Shown: piece after piece, positions 11,808 to 24,383 of the stretch | Layout of the letters: each line of letters opens with the position of its first letter | Position numbering within the stretch: position 1 is the first letter of the stretch | NCBI GenBank assembly: GCA_903813345.2 | Contig: CAIIXF020000006.1 | Coordinates: 15,938,348-16,002,347, forward strand | Reading direction: 5' to 3' | Length of the DNA stretch: 64,000 bases | Source: Owenia fusiformis | Taxonomy: Eukaryota > Annelida > Polychaeta > Sabellida > Oweniidae | Program-made: the position numbers and the translations under genes | Notes under the pieces: model-generated | Told to the model about the DNA's origin: nothing | Seen by the model: only the letters and a program-made list of their open reading frames with translations | The model's database searches: none

Positions 11808-13417
11808 AAGAGTAAATATCACAAAATATATGTTAGTTCATTGTTTACCTTTGTTTATGTAGACACCTACGTCATTTCATTTACAGACGTATTATAATCA
11901 TTGTTTGGAACATCTGCGTAAATTATAAATTAATCCTACATAATGTAAATATGATGTTTTGCCATGAATAAATATTAATTTAATCATTATGAAATAAATC
12001 ATGTATAAAATTTATACAATATCATTATTTTTTTTATAATCTGTTTTATTTCAATTATTTCATAATTTAATACAATGGTATATGTATATTTATATGAGTG
12101 ACTATATAAGATTATTCAGTTATGTCATCTTTCCCTTAAAAGTCATGGGAGTAATAGGTAATCACAAAATGTAATAATTACTGGTACTGTAGCTGCTCTT
12201 ACTAAAATGAATGCTGTTAACAATAACAATGTGTGTAGCTGGGACAATGATCTGTTATCAGTAATGGAATAAAAAAGTTGCTTTTAACAAATTGATCTGT
12301 TATCAGTAATGGAAATAAAAGGTTGCTTTTCAATGTCAAAGCTGTATCAATACATCAACATTATAAATGTTTCATGCTAATATGTTTCTATTGTTTATGC
12401 TTATTTGATGAAATGTATTTGATAAGAGCATCCATCTATGTAAACATTCTTCAATGTAAAATGACAAACAGGTGAAAATTTCTGTACATTTCTACAAATC
12501 TGCTTATGGATGAAAGCTCTTATTTTAAAATTGATCATCAAATTTTATATATATGAAGGTTCTAAGTTGTCTTTCTATTTTTATTTATTTTGGAGCTCAT
12601 GTTTTTTTTTCTTGTATGCTCTATGTATTCTTACTTATGTATTAATTCTTTCTCTTTTAGGTGATCTTAAATGCTCTCTTCAGATTCTTGTCTCAATAAT
12701 GTATAAATCACTGTAAAAATTTGTGGTAAACCATCAAACTCAGCTAAAAAAAAATTCCAACAGAAATATGTGGTGAATTATATCTTAGTTAAATACAAGC
12801 AAACACATGTACATTAACATTATACAGTAGTTTATTCAATTGAAATTCATATATTTATTGATTTGGTGTTCATTTATGAAATCTATTTGTACATTATTAA
12901 AGTTTAAAATTTGAAACATTACACATGTATTTATTTTATTGAATTTTATTTTATTGATTCATTTTATTGTATATATTTGATGCTTATACAACTGGTTATC
13001 AATACATAGTAAAATTGCATAATTGATCTGATATCACATTCTACGATTGACAAATCAATAAGATAAACAAAGTGCCATTTAAGATTAAGAGTGCAACTGG
13101 TCAGAAGGAAACAAACTGACAACATTCCAAACATGGCTATTACATAAAAACAAACAGTCTCTAATGACCCACCTCGATCCCCATGGAACATTTTATTCAT
13201 ACCGAAGTCTTCATAAATCAATGAGTAATTCACACAAGGCAAGGCGTGTTCGATTCCAATCAATCAGAACACAGAATTTCATATAACTTCAGTTTCAGGC
13301 ATTGTTTCCTAAAATTAACATTGGCGCTTTGCATCTCATTCATTTTCATTGGAAAGCAACACCTTCTAGGAATGGTCATTCCACATTGTACTGAGTCCAG
13401 GACTTTTTTGTCTAAAT
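11808..13417. other. Intergenic stretch
   Basis: No gene recognised. A ~49-bp segment (TCTGTTATCAGTAATGG...) is duplicated in tandem around 12250 and 12299. Confidence 0.4.
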
Positions 13418-13667
13418 GAGCCTGGCCATAGGAAAACCGGTCTTATCACAAAAATTAGAATTGTGCTACAGAGCCAAAAATGTGCCCAAGATTAAGAGGA
13501 AAATGTGCTAAATTCAAATCCGACTTTTTGGTCTATATATGCAAGGAAAAGGTGTTAAGACATAAGCCATGGCTCATTTGAAAGGTCTCTTTGTGCTTTT
13601 TAAGATAAACAAAAATCAGAATATTGAAAAAATCTGTGATAAGACCCCCTTTCCTGTGGCTTGGCTC
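13418..13667. mobile_element. MITE with ~33-bp imperfect inverted ends
   Basis: Left end GAGCCTGGCCATAGGAAAAC and right end, reversed, GAGCCAAGCCACAGGAAAGG. Both continue into GGTCTTATCACA. AAAT flanks each side (13414-13417, 13668-13671), a possible 4-bp duplication. About 250 bp, non-coding; superfamily not assigned. Confidence 0.6.
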
Positions 13668-14282
13668 AAATATCAGTGATGCTTTGATGACAGACTGGTC
13701 AACTTGTTGAGATGTTTGATGCCTGGGTGGTTTTCTTAATTTCATTTGAGTGTATTTGAATTCATACAAGTACCACTACTCTAGTAGCTCATGCTGGTTG
13801 AGTATGCACTTCTATGTCCAGAGATTTTCTCTTCAGAAATCATCTATGTGAAGGTCATTGATCAATTTTGGCTTGGTAACATATTTGCCACTGAAGGCGA
13901 AATAGGTCAAATGGCCACGCCCTTTTTTATGCGAATACTCCCCCCCCCCAATTTTTGTATCTCCGGAACCGTTAGACATAGAAGGTTGTGTGACCACTCA
14001 AAATGTTCGGAATGGCCATATTATAGGGGGTCAATAATACATGTGTATTTAAAAAAGTCAATGGTTCTCAAGATATTTGCCAAAAACTGATTTTAGCATG
14101 TTACGCACAACAGTTTTCATCTATCCTGCATCATTTAAGACTGAATCCGCAGCCTCTATCTAGTCAGATCAGCGAAGGAAACAAACTTTTTGGTTGTTGA
14201 GTTGAAAATTAAAAATTTTTAAATGTATAATCATATTCCTACATCTTATTAGTATAATATTATGACAAAGCAAGAGTACATA

Positions 14283-15315
14283 CGAGGCCCGATCAGAAAG
14301 TAAGTAACCAAGTGCTCTTATTTTTCCATACTTTACTCAATCACATTGAAATTTTCACAGATGATGTAGAAAATATTGACCTATTAAACAAGATCAAAGG
14401 AAATAGGCTTGCATCAATTTCATTGTTATGGCTGTTGCTATGGTGACAATTGTTTTGGGTAGGCGGGGCACTCTTTTGTAAGTGGCGTTTGAAGATACTT
14501 TGTAGAGTTTTTCTACATGTTTACATGTCTACATGTTTACATCAAATTTACACGTATGACTACATTTAAATTCCTAGCTCTCCCAAAATAATCGCTACCA
14601 AAGTCAATGCAGTTAAGGCAACGTTTCACTCTGTCCTTAAAGACGTGCATCAGGTCACCATTCAATGAATGCAAACTGCCATTGAAAGCTTTAATGACGG
14701 CTTCATTGCTGTCAAAAATGGATTCCATGTAACAACATCTATGCATTTGGAAAGAGGGTTATGTATTAGTTGCATGGGGCCAGGTCTGGGGACTAGGGAG
14801 CCTGAAGAAGTTGTGTGGCCATGGAGAAGGCTTCATCTACTGCATCTTCGGTAATGTGAGCTCTTTGGGGTGCAAGCCAGGAAAATCCCCTTTCAAACAC
14901 ATTTGACTTGACTGAAACTGTGACTGAACTGCGACCATCATTATGACACATATGTCCTGGATTTCTTTGTGTCGATGACTCATAAATGAGAGAATGGAAT
15001 GTAGTTACCATTGTGATAATCACATAAAACATATTATGCAGTCTTGCATAAAAATGTGAGGTCATTTGGAGGTATACAATATAAAAAAAACTCTATAAAT
15101 TATTTTTCAAACCCGCATTCAAAAGGGTGCCCGCCTACCCAAAATAATCGTCACCTTAGCAACACACATAACAATGTAATTGAGGCTAACCCATTGTCAT
15201 TGATCTTATTAAAATAGGTTAATATTTTCTGCATCATCTGTGAAAATTTCAATGTGATTGAATAATGTATGAAAAAATGAGAGCAGTTGGTTACTTACTT
15301 TCTGATCGGGCCTCG
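14283..15315 (-). mobile_element. Mariner-like element nested in long-TIR element copy 1
   Basis: The ends are CGAGGCCCGATCAGAAAGTA and the exact inverse, with inverted similarity continuing for roughly 230 bp. A TA flanks each side (14281-14282, 15316-15317) and the target is one of the ~172-bp tandem units. The interior keeps decayed transposase sequence on the minus strand. Length is 1033 bp. Confidence 0.85.
14537..14854 (-). pseudogene. Degenerate mariner transposase C-terminal part
   Basis: On the minus strand SPDLAPCN, the mariner signature around the third catalytic aspartate, is followed after stops and frame changes by a C-terminal segment: IFDSNEAVIKAFNGSL and CLNCIDFGSDYFG (14537-14746). 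This matches the usual mariner ending (SxEEV..A...., KC...GGDY). The upstream frame (14793-15065) does not resemble the rest of a transposase, so the gene is rearranged as well as broken. The same remnant occurs on the plus strand in copy 2. Confidence 0.7.
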
Positions 15316-15320
15316 TACAC

Positions 15321-15915
15321 CATTTTGAGTTTATTTGAGATACATATGCTCCATATTTTGGAAGTTATTAAGGTGACATATGGTCACCCCTGGGACGTCA
15401 GAAGCCAAAATGAGAATTAATAATTTCTAAAATGTACAATCATTTTTCTACTTCTTATTACTAATATTATGACAAAGCAAGAGTACATACACCATTTTGA
15501 GCACATTTGAGATACACATGCTCCATATTTTGGAAGTTATTAAGGTGACATATGGTCACCCCTGGGACGTCAGAAGCCAAAATGACAATTAATAATTTCT
15601 AAAATGTACAATCATTTTTCTACTTCTTATTACTAATATTATGAAAAAGCAAGAGTACATACACCATTTTGAGCACATTTGAGATACATATGCTCCATAT
15701 TTTGGAAGTTATAAAGGTGAGATATGGTCACCCCTGGGACGTCAGAAGCCAAAATGAGAATTAATAATTTCTAAAATGTACAATCATTTTTTTCTACTTC
15801 TTATTAGTAATATTATGACAAAGCAACAGTACATACAACATTTTGAGCACATTTGAGATGCATATGCTCCATATTTTGGAAGTTAATAATGTGAGATATG
15901 GTCACCCCTATCCTG
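15321..15915 (+). repeat. ~172-bp tandem repeat inside long-TIR element
   Basis: The unit contains CATTTTGAG, CCATATTTTGGAAGTTA, GTCACCCCTGGGACGTCAGA and AAAATGTACAATCAT. CATTTTG recurs at 15321, 15493, 15665 and 15839, periods 172, 172 and 174. A further partial unit lies left of the mariner insertion (about 14200-14280). Confidence 0.9.
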
Positions 15916-16768
15916 CATGATACCACAATTTTAAATTTCAATAAATTTTTTCTCCGCCGGTACATAAGCTATTGATCTAATTTTAAGTATGTGGTATGAA
16001 CATGTATAGGTCCTTCAGAATTAATTTTTTCAGTACATTTGGTACCTTAACGAATCTAAAATAAGTTATTACACGTACAGAAATAGGTGGCGCCCCTGTA
16101 GTGAATTTCAAGATATGCCCTTATTTTCACCCTAATCCACACAAGAAAATTCATACTGATTGTAAATAATGTTTTTGATAAGATTTTATTAGTATTTCAA
16201 TGTCATTTTACTATTAAAATGTGTTAAAAAATTATTTTATACCCCTACCCCTTGTTTGAAAATGAATAGATGGCGCCTCTTTAACTGCCCATAGCGAATT
16301 CGTTTACCACACATTTTTATTCCACCCAAGATGAATTTATTCTAGAGAGTGTCTGGAACAAAATGATGCCAACAAACCTTTTTTCCCAGCCGAGTAACGA
16401 AATCGGAGCTAGGGACAGGATCAAAGGAGAAAATAGTGGAGTTTTCATTCTAAAATCAGTTTTTGGCAAATATCTTGAGAACCATTGACTTTTTTAAATA
16501 CATATGTATTATTGACCCCCTATAATGTGGCCATTCTGGACATTTTGAGTGGTCCCACAACCTTTTATGTCCAACGGTTCCAGAGATGCAAAAATGGGGG
16601 GGGGGAGTATTAGCGTAAAAAAGGGCATGGCCATTTGACCTATTTCGCCTTCAGTGGCAAATATGTTACCAAGCCAAAATTGATCAATGACCTTCACATA
16701 GATGATTTCTGAAGAGAAAATCTCTGGACAAAGAAGTGCATACTCAACCAGCATGAGCTACTAGAGTA

Positions 16769-17432
16769 CACTGATCTGTATTAGATATTTTCAGATTTTT
16801 TCATATTATTTGTTTAGATTTTTTTAAGATATGTGTGTTACATTTGATACTTTCCTGTAGGAACTAGATTGTAAGTTCACTCAAATATGAAGATACTTGT
16901 GTTAATTTTCTTTTCTATTTCTTTAAGAAACCTGCATCGGCTCATTGACATGTATCCATATTAGGAAATGTCAACTTTAATTCATTCTGATGCTCATAGC
17001 ATCTTTCTGTTTCACCTGAAACATCTCAGGGTTGAGAAGAAATGAGATGTCATGGTTTATCATGATGACTAACTGTGTATCTACTTTAAGACATATCATT
17101 CACCTACATGCTTGATTGCTCACATTAGTTTGTTTACAGCGGAATATTGGCTTTGAATGGTTTATCAGTAGGATCTTCAATATCCTGTTAGTTAATCTTG
17201 TACTTCTGGATCGTGATAATTATTCCTGAATTGTGGAATTGGGACATCTTGATCCACCAAGGCATTTCACATACATTGGGTTAACAGTATGGGATTGCGG
17301 TGTTAGATGTTATTTCTAGTTTTGCGTTTGATCATATTTTGCATTTAGGTTATTGGGTGCTTTCATTATGGCTTGTAGTGTTCTTACATGTTTAGTTTTT
17401 TGATGTTTTTAAGACTCTCCGGTCACCTTTTT
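16769..17432. other. Intergenic, no gene seen
   Basis: Between the first long-TIR copy and the next repeat I find no gene and no clear repeat boundary. Confidence 0.35.
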
Positions 17433-19415
17433 AGCTCACATGGTGAGCTTTTGCAATCACTCACTTGTCCGTCTGTCTGTCCGTCCGTCCGTCTGTCCGT
17501 CCGTCCGTCCGTCTGTCCATCAACAATAGTGGCACGTTTTAAAACCTCTGTCGATAGGATTCCTGTTTTAAGTTATTTCTGTTCAACATCAATATAGAAA
17601 AGCCCCCTATGACTCCTGATTCAAAAGCTCGCCTATTTTCAAAATGGCCGTAACTTTTGTCTCGCGAAATTCACTTTTAGCCCATTTCCTAGCTAACCTC
17701 TGTCGATAGGATTCCTGTTTTAAGTTATTTCTGTTCAACATCAATACAAAAAACCCCCCTATGACTCCTGGTTCAAAAGCTTGCCTATTTTCAAAATGGC
17801 GGTCACTTTTGTCTCGCGAAATTCACTTTTGGCCCATTTCCTAGCTTTACAAATAATTTCAGGTGTCCTACATTGTAAAATCCATGTCAATGTAATTAGA
17901 TATATGAAATAATTTTGCTACAAAAAATCAGCGAAAAATTGTATCCATTTTTTTTATTTTCAGCCATTTTAGTTAACATTGATTTGTCTATCTGACTCGC
18001 GAAATCCACTTTCTGTCAATAACAGTGGCACGTTTTAAAACCTCTGTCGATAAGATTCCTGTTTTAAGTTATTTCTGTTCAACATGAATTCAGAAAACTC
18101 CCCTATGACTCCTGGTTCAAAAGCTCGCCTATTTTCAAAATGGCCGCCATTTTTGTCTCGCGAAATTCACTTTTGACCCATTTCCTAGCTTTACAAATAA
18201 TTTCAAGTGTCCTACATTGTAGAAATCCATTGCAAAGTAAAGAGTAGATGTATGAAATAATTTTGTTACGAAAAATCAGCGAAAAATTATATCCATTTAT
18301 TTATTTTCAGCCATTTTAGTTAACATTGATTTGTCCATCTGTCTCGCAAAATTCACTTTTGGACCATTTACCTTAAACCCTCTGTCGATAGGATTCCCAT
18401 TTTAAGTTATTTTTGTTCAACATCAATACAAAAAACTCTCCTATGACTCTTGGTTCAAAAGCTCGGCTATTTTCAAAATGGCCGTCACTTTTGTCTCGCG
18501 AAATTCACTTTTGACCCATTTCCTAGCTTTACAAATAATTTCAGGTGTCCTACATTGTAAAAATCCATGTCAATGTAAAGGGTAGATATATGAAATAATT
18601 TTGTTACAAAAAATCAGCGAAAAATTGTATCCATTTTTTTTATTTTCAGCCATTTTAGTTAACATTGATTTGTCTATCTGACTCGCGAAATCCACTTTCT
18701 GTGGCATGTTTTAAAACCTCTATCGATAGGATTCCTGTTTTAAATTATTTCTATTCAACATCAATTCAGAAAACTCCCCTATGACTCCTGGTTCAAAAGC
18801 TCGCCTATTTTCAAAATGGCCGCCATTTTTGTCTCGCGAAATTCACTTTTGACCCATTTCCTAGCTTTGCAAATAATTTCAAGTGTCCTACATTGTAAAA
18901 ATCCATGTCAATGTAAAGAGTAGATGTATGAAATAATTTTGTTACGAAAAATCAGCGAAAAATTATATCCATTTATTTATTTTCAGCCATTTTAGTTAAC
19001 ATTGATTTGTCCATCTGTCTCGCAAAATCCACTTTTGGACCATTTACCTTAAACCCTCTGTCGATAGGATTCCCATTTTAAGTTAATTTTGTTCAACATC
19101 AATACAAAAAACTCTCCTATGACTCTTGGTTCAAAAGCTCGCCTATTTTCAAAATGGTTGCCATTCTTGTTTCGCGAAATTCACTTTTTGCCAAGTTCCT
19201 AGCTTTACAAATAATTTCAGCTGTCCTGCATTGTAAAAAGCCATGTCACTGTAAAAGGTAGTTGTATGAAATAATTTTGTTACAAAAAATCGACAAAATA
19301 TTATATCCGTTTTTTTTCATTTTCAGCCATTTTAGTTAACATTGATTTGTCCATCTGTCTCGCGAAATTATATCCGTTTTTTTCTGTTACCATGTGAGCC
19401 CAGTACCCATGGTAC
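17433..19415 (+). mobile_element. GCTCACA-family element with ~340-bp higher-order tandem body
   Basis: It starts GCTCACATGGTGAGC, continues with (GTCC/GTCTGTCC)n to about 17520, and ends ACCATGTGAGCCCAGTACCC, the inverse of its start. The body is a tandem array of 335-345-bp units containing CTCTGTCGATAGGATTCC and CTCGCGAAATTCACTTTT. Unit starts are near 17541, 18036, 18374, 18713 and 19051, with a partial unit near 17691. Alternate units are more alike, giving a ~675-bp higher-order period. Non-coding. Confidence 0.75.
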
Positions 19416-21554
19416 TAATTTTATTATGCCTGTGCTTACACATTTCTAATTTCTGAATTTTTGTTTTCATGATAACGTTTATCAGATGCGCACGCTGGGC
19501 GAGTGCTTAAAAGAACTACACATAACTACAGCTCAGACACCCAGCAATGCCTAGGGTTCCCCAGTGACCCTCAGGAAATAACTTGAGATTACACAACTTG
19601 ATAGCCAACGAAATTGAGAAATACATAAACGTTTTATATTAACTTCAGCATGCACCCAGAGTCTTATTTGCTCAAGTATTAATCTTGTTTTGATCTAATA
19701 TTAGTCCCATTCTGATTAAAAATTCATTAAAAACTGTATACATGTATCATGTATCTGCATACTATGTACTGTATATCTGTATTCTTTTACATTATAGTAT
19801 TTTCTTTTTAATAGTTGCCTACAAATTATTTGATTTATTGCGGTTTATATCCGTTTGTGCTGATTACAATCCTGCTAAGTTATATACCATGAATAATGAC
19901 CATTTAGCAAGACATTAGAGTGGTAATTTCTGTGTAACATTTTGGATTTGATATTGATTAAATGAAATACAAAGATCCAAGCTGTTTAATTTGCCACTAA
20001 CAGTCATATTACTTTTGATATTCTATCTGAATTCATCATGTTAATGTTTATCTTATTTTACTCTTGCTACAGAAAATAAAATCTTCAAGAGGTGAATTGC
20101 ATCTTTGTTCAATAGATGAGATAAAAACACTATATTATTGTTTAGTATGTTACATCATTTACCTTTATTAACAGCATGAATGATTCATGATTTCATTGTT
20201 TTCAGTGTTTTCTTCAATAGTAAATTTTAAAATTGAATAATAAACTAGATATTTAAGGTTTTCTCCCAAAGCAATTTTATGGAGGCCCGTAGGCTTTGTG
20301 ACCTTTTGAAGGTCAAGGAATGTTTAAATCAGACATATATATCAGATATATATATTTGAACTCCTAGCAACTTGTGAAATGATCTTGAAAAAACCTTTGT
20401 TCAATTTGAGGAAACTTAAAATTTTACTTTGGAAAAGCGAAAATTGACCTTTTTTCTGTTTAACAAAAATTTGCTTTTGATATTATTGTGGTGTTCAACT
20501 TTTTTGTGGATAGTGTTTGGCATTTAGTGTTTGGCAGTCAGTGTTTAGTGTCTGTAACAACTGGCAGGTGGTGACATCTTACAGGTTAATGCCTTGTTTA
20601 GACCTTACCATATCTTTAGTTGACCTGAATTTTAATCCAAAAACTTGATTTAAAAAATGTTTAGAAAACTGTTAATTTTGAAGCAAGTTAAAATTTTACC
20701 TTTTTCAGTTTTTGAATACTAATATCTCAAAACTGGCGCGAAGGTTTAGTAGATACAATATCTAGTAATCAATTGTTAAAGGCCCCACACAAAGTTTCAA
20801 CCACTTTGGCTAATATTGTAGTCAAACCCAATACAAGGACTATCAAACATTTGAATGAAAATTCAAAACTAAATTTTAGAGGTCATACATCTTCAAACAA
20901 GTGATAGTTCATACCAATGCATAGCATTCATGTTTTTTATCAAAAAAATTAAGAAAATTGGTTGATAAATATGCAAGAAATGAACTCATTCTTGCATGAA
21001 AGTGGTTCAGAGAAAAATACATTTTAAAATTGTAGTTCTCAAATATTATGTTTTACAAGTGCTGTACCAATGGTACATCATTTGTAAATCATAATATATT
21101 CTTCTTTTTAACCTAGTTAGACTATCAACGTTGGTTTATTTTGAAAGTTTAGCATATTTAGAAAACATTGGCATAGAAATAAAAAGAATTTCCAAAGAAT
21201 GTTTGCATAATGATATCACTTAGGGTGCAAATTATTCTTAATAAGCTAAAACATTTAAGTTTCACATTAAATATTGACATTTTATTATTGAAATATGTCA
21301 TTCGTTCAATCTTTACACTGATGTTAAAAATATGTTTTTTTTGCACTGTAAAGTGGAGTATTAGATGAATAAAAAGTTTCAACTTTTATTGAGAAATGGC
21401 GGGAAATAACTCTAAAATAACTTATAAAGTCATGAACAATATTAAATTAATGATAACATATTTTCAAACTTTGCATGTGTCCTTTTATATGCAAAAAAAT
21501 GTATGGAATGTATATCCTCTAACTTTGAGAAACTTTGTGACCTAGTTGTAACTA
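19416..21554. other. Intergenic with dispersed-repeat fragments
   Basis: Includes part of a TGACCTTTT-rich repeat at about 20270-20480 and a GTGGTGACA-family copy at 20495-20605. The sequence just left of 21553 (TTTGTGACCTAGTTGTAAC) resembles the repeat body at 9450-9530 in reverse. No gene recognised. Confidence 0.4.
20495..20605 (+). repeat. GTGGTGACA-family dispersed element, short copy
   Basis: It has TTTTTTGTGG, several GTGTTTGGC/AGTGTTTAG steps, TCTGTAACAACTGGCAGG and the closing block GTGGTGACAT...TTAATGCCTTGTTTAG shared with the other copies. Confidence 0.6.
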
Positions 21555-23192
21555 CTCTAGTAGCTCATGCTGGTTGAGTATGCACTTCTTTGTCCAGAGA
21601 TTTTCTCTTCAGAAATCATCTATGTGAAGGTCATTGATCAATTTTGGCTTGGTAACATATTTGCCACTGAAGGCGAAATAGGTCAAATGGCCATGCCCTT
21701 TTTTACGCTAATACTCCCCCCCCCCCCATTTTTGCATCTCTGGAACCGTTGGACATAAAAGGTTGTGGGACCACTCAAAATGTCCAGAATGGCCACATTA
21801 TAGGGGGTCAATAATACATATGTATTTAAAAAAGTCAATGGTTCTCAAGATATTTGCCAAAAACTGATTTTAGAATGAAAACTCCACTATTTTCTCCTTT
21901 GATCCTGTCCCTAGCTCCGATTTCGTTACTCGGCTGGGAAAAAAGGTTTGTTGGCATCATTTTGTTCCAGACACTCTCTAGAATAAATTCATCTTGGGTG
22001 GAATAAAAATGTGTGGTAAACGAATTCGCTATGGGCAGTTAAAGAGGCGCCATCTATTCATTTTCAAACAAGGGGTAGGGGTATAAAATAATTTTTTAAC
22101 ACATTTTAATAGTAAAATGACATTGAAATACTAATAAAATCTTATCAAAAACATTATTTACAATCAGTATGAATTTTCTTGTGTGGATTAGGGTGAAAAT
22201 AAGGGCATATCTTGAAATTCACTACAGGGGCGCCACCTATTTCTGTACGTGTAATAACTTATTTTAGATTCGTTAAGGTACCAAATGTACTGAAAAAATT
22301 AATTCTGAAGGACCTATACATGTTCATACCACATACTTAAAATTAGATCAATAGCTTATGTACCGGCGGAGAAAAAATTTATTGAAATTTAAAATTGTGG
22401 TATCATGCAGGATAGGGGTGACCATATCTCACATTATTAACTTCCAAAATATGGAGCATATGCATCTCAAATGTGCTCAAAATGTTGTATGTACTGTTGC
22501 TTTGTCATAATATTACTAATAAGAAGTAGAAAAAAATGATTGTACATTTTAGAAATTATTAATTCTCATTTTGGCTTCTGACGTCCCAGGGGTGACCATA
22601 TCTCACCTTTATAACTTCCAAAATATGGAGCATATGTATCTCAAATGTGCTCAAAATGGTGTATGTACTCTTGCTTTTTCATAATATTAGTAATAAGAAG
22701 TAGAAAAATGATTGTACATTTTAGAAATTATTAATTGTCATTTTGGCTTCTGACGTCCCAGGGGTGACCATATGTCACCTTAATAACTTCCAAAATATGG
22801 AGCATGTGTATCTCAAATGTGCTCAAAATGGTGTATGTACTCTTGCTTTGTCATAATATTAGTAATAAGAAGTAGAAAAATGATTGTACATTTTAGAAAT
22901 TATTAATTCTCATTTTGGCTTCTGACGTCCCAGGGGTGACCATATGTCACCTTAATAACTTCCAAAATATGGAGCATATGTATCTCAAATAAACTCAAAA
23001 TGGTGTACGAGGCCCGATCAGAAAGTAAGTAACCAACTGCTCTCATTTTTTCATACATTATTCAATCACATTGAAATTTTCACAGATGATGCAGAAAATA
23101 TTAACCTATTTTAATAAGATCAATGACAATGGGTTAGCCTCAATTACATTGTTATGTGTGTTGCTAAGGTGACGATTATTTTGGGTAGGCGG

Positions 23193-23781
23193 TAGTGGTG
23201 TCAATTAACCGCTTGAGCATTAACCGGTTAACCGGGGGTTTTTACCGGTTAAAGTCGGTTAACCGGCGGGAAATTTGAACTTAAAATTTCAAATGAAATC
23301 TTCATCTTCGATCTTGAAAGTTGAAAAAATTGGAAAAATGATATATCGGCGTTTATTTTTTTACGTTCGTCAAGCTTTACGCTATTCTATGTAAGTAAGC
23401 GCGGGAAAGCAATGTGGCAGGGATTAAAGTTGCTGATTGGATGTTTGTAAGGAATTATCGGACCTATCACATGTATGAGTAGCTCACATGAAACTGATGC
23501 TTGAAAAACAAACAGATTAAAATGCAAAGTAATCGCGGGAAAGCAATGTGGCAGGGATTAAAGTTGCTGATTGGATGTTTGTAATAAGGAGTTATGGGAC
23601 ATATGACATGTATGAGTAGCTTACGTGAAACTGACACCATAAAACCAAACGGATTAGCATGCAAAATAAGCGCGGGAAATAACAGAATAATACACGGTCA
23701 ACTAACCGCCCATAAAAACTCAGACCGGTCAAGGCATTATCGGCGGTTAACCGGTTAACCGGTTAATACTTGACACCTCTA
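23193..23781. mobile_element. hAT-type MITE with AACCGGTT-rich ends
   Basis: Termini TAGTGGTGTCAA and TTGACACCTCTA are imperfect inverted repeats. GTAGGCGG flanks both sides (23185-23192, 23782-23789), a perfect 8-bp duplication confirmed by the empty site in copy 1 near 15135. Subterminal regions consist of tandem TTAACCGGTTAACC-type palindromes. The 589-bp interior includes a tandem pair of ~130-bp blocks (GCGGGAAAGCAATGTGGCAGG) and no transposase. A longer copy lies at 39111-39949. Confidence 0.92.
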
Positions 23782-24065
23782 GTAGGCGGGCACCCTTTTG
23801 AATGCGGGTTTGAAAAATAATTTATAGAGTTTTTTTTATATTGTATACCTCCAAATGACCTCACATTTTTATGCAAGACTGCATAATATGTTTTATGTGA
23901 TTATCACAATGGTAACTACATTCCATTCTCTCATTTATGAGTCATCGACACAAAGAAATCCAGGACATATGTGTCATAATGATGGTCGCAGTTCAGTCAC
24001 AGTTTCAGTCAAGTCAAATGTGTTTGAAAGGGGATTTTCCTGGCTTGCACCCCAAAGAGCTCACA

Positions 24066-24383
24066 TTACCGAAGATGCAGTAGATGAAGCCTTCTCCATG
24101 GCCACACAACTTCTTCAGGCTCCCTAGTCCCCAGACCTGGCCCCATGCAACTAATACATAACCCTCTTTCCAAATGCATAGATGTTGTTACATGGAATCC
24201 ATTTTTGACAGCAATGAAGCCGTCATTAAAGCTTTCAATGGCAGTTTGCATTCATTGAATGGTGACCTGATGCACGTCTTTAAGGACAGAGTGAAACGTT
24301 GCCTTAACTGCATTGACTTTGGTAGCGATTATTTTGGGAGAGCTAGGAATTTAAATGTAGTCATACGTGTAAATTTGATGTAA
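24066..24383 (+). pseudogene. Degenerate mariner transposase C-terminal part (copy 2)
   Basis: Counterpart of the remnant at 14537-14854 with the same breaks: SPDLAPCN followed by stops, then IFDSNEAVIKAFNGSL and CIDFGSDYFG. Identical decay in both copies shows it was already dead before the host element spread. Confidence 0.7.

Larger units (their letters stand above)
13779..16766 (+). mobile_element. Long-TIR TA-flanked transposable element, copy 1 (carries nested mariner)
   Basis: A 2988-bp element bounded by CTCTAGTAGCTCATGC and its inverse, flanked by TA (13777-13778, 16767-16768). The terminal inverted repeats run about 318 bp (13779-14096 and 16450-16766) with scattered differences. 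The interior holds ~172-bp tandem repeats, interrupted by a mariner-like element, and a unique segment (about 15930-16440). No transposase of its own is visible; a 60-100-codon frame (begins MLVEYALLCPEIF) occurs in each TIR but probably reflects TIR identity rather than a protein. TA duplication suggests a Tc1/mariner-superfamily transposase acting in trans. A near-identical inverted copy lies at 21555-25142. Confidence 0.85.

Noticed and set aside
13791-14090. Frame MLVEYALLCPEIF... seen four times as a conserved small protein
   Set aside because: It lies within the TIRs of the two transposon copies, and its conservation is explained by TIR identity. Its 3' part differs between TIRs because of frame slips at the C-run.
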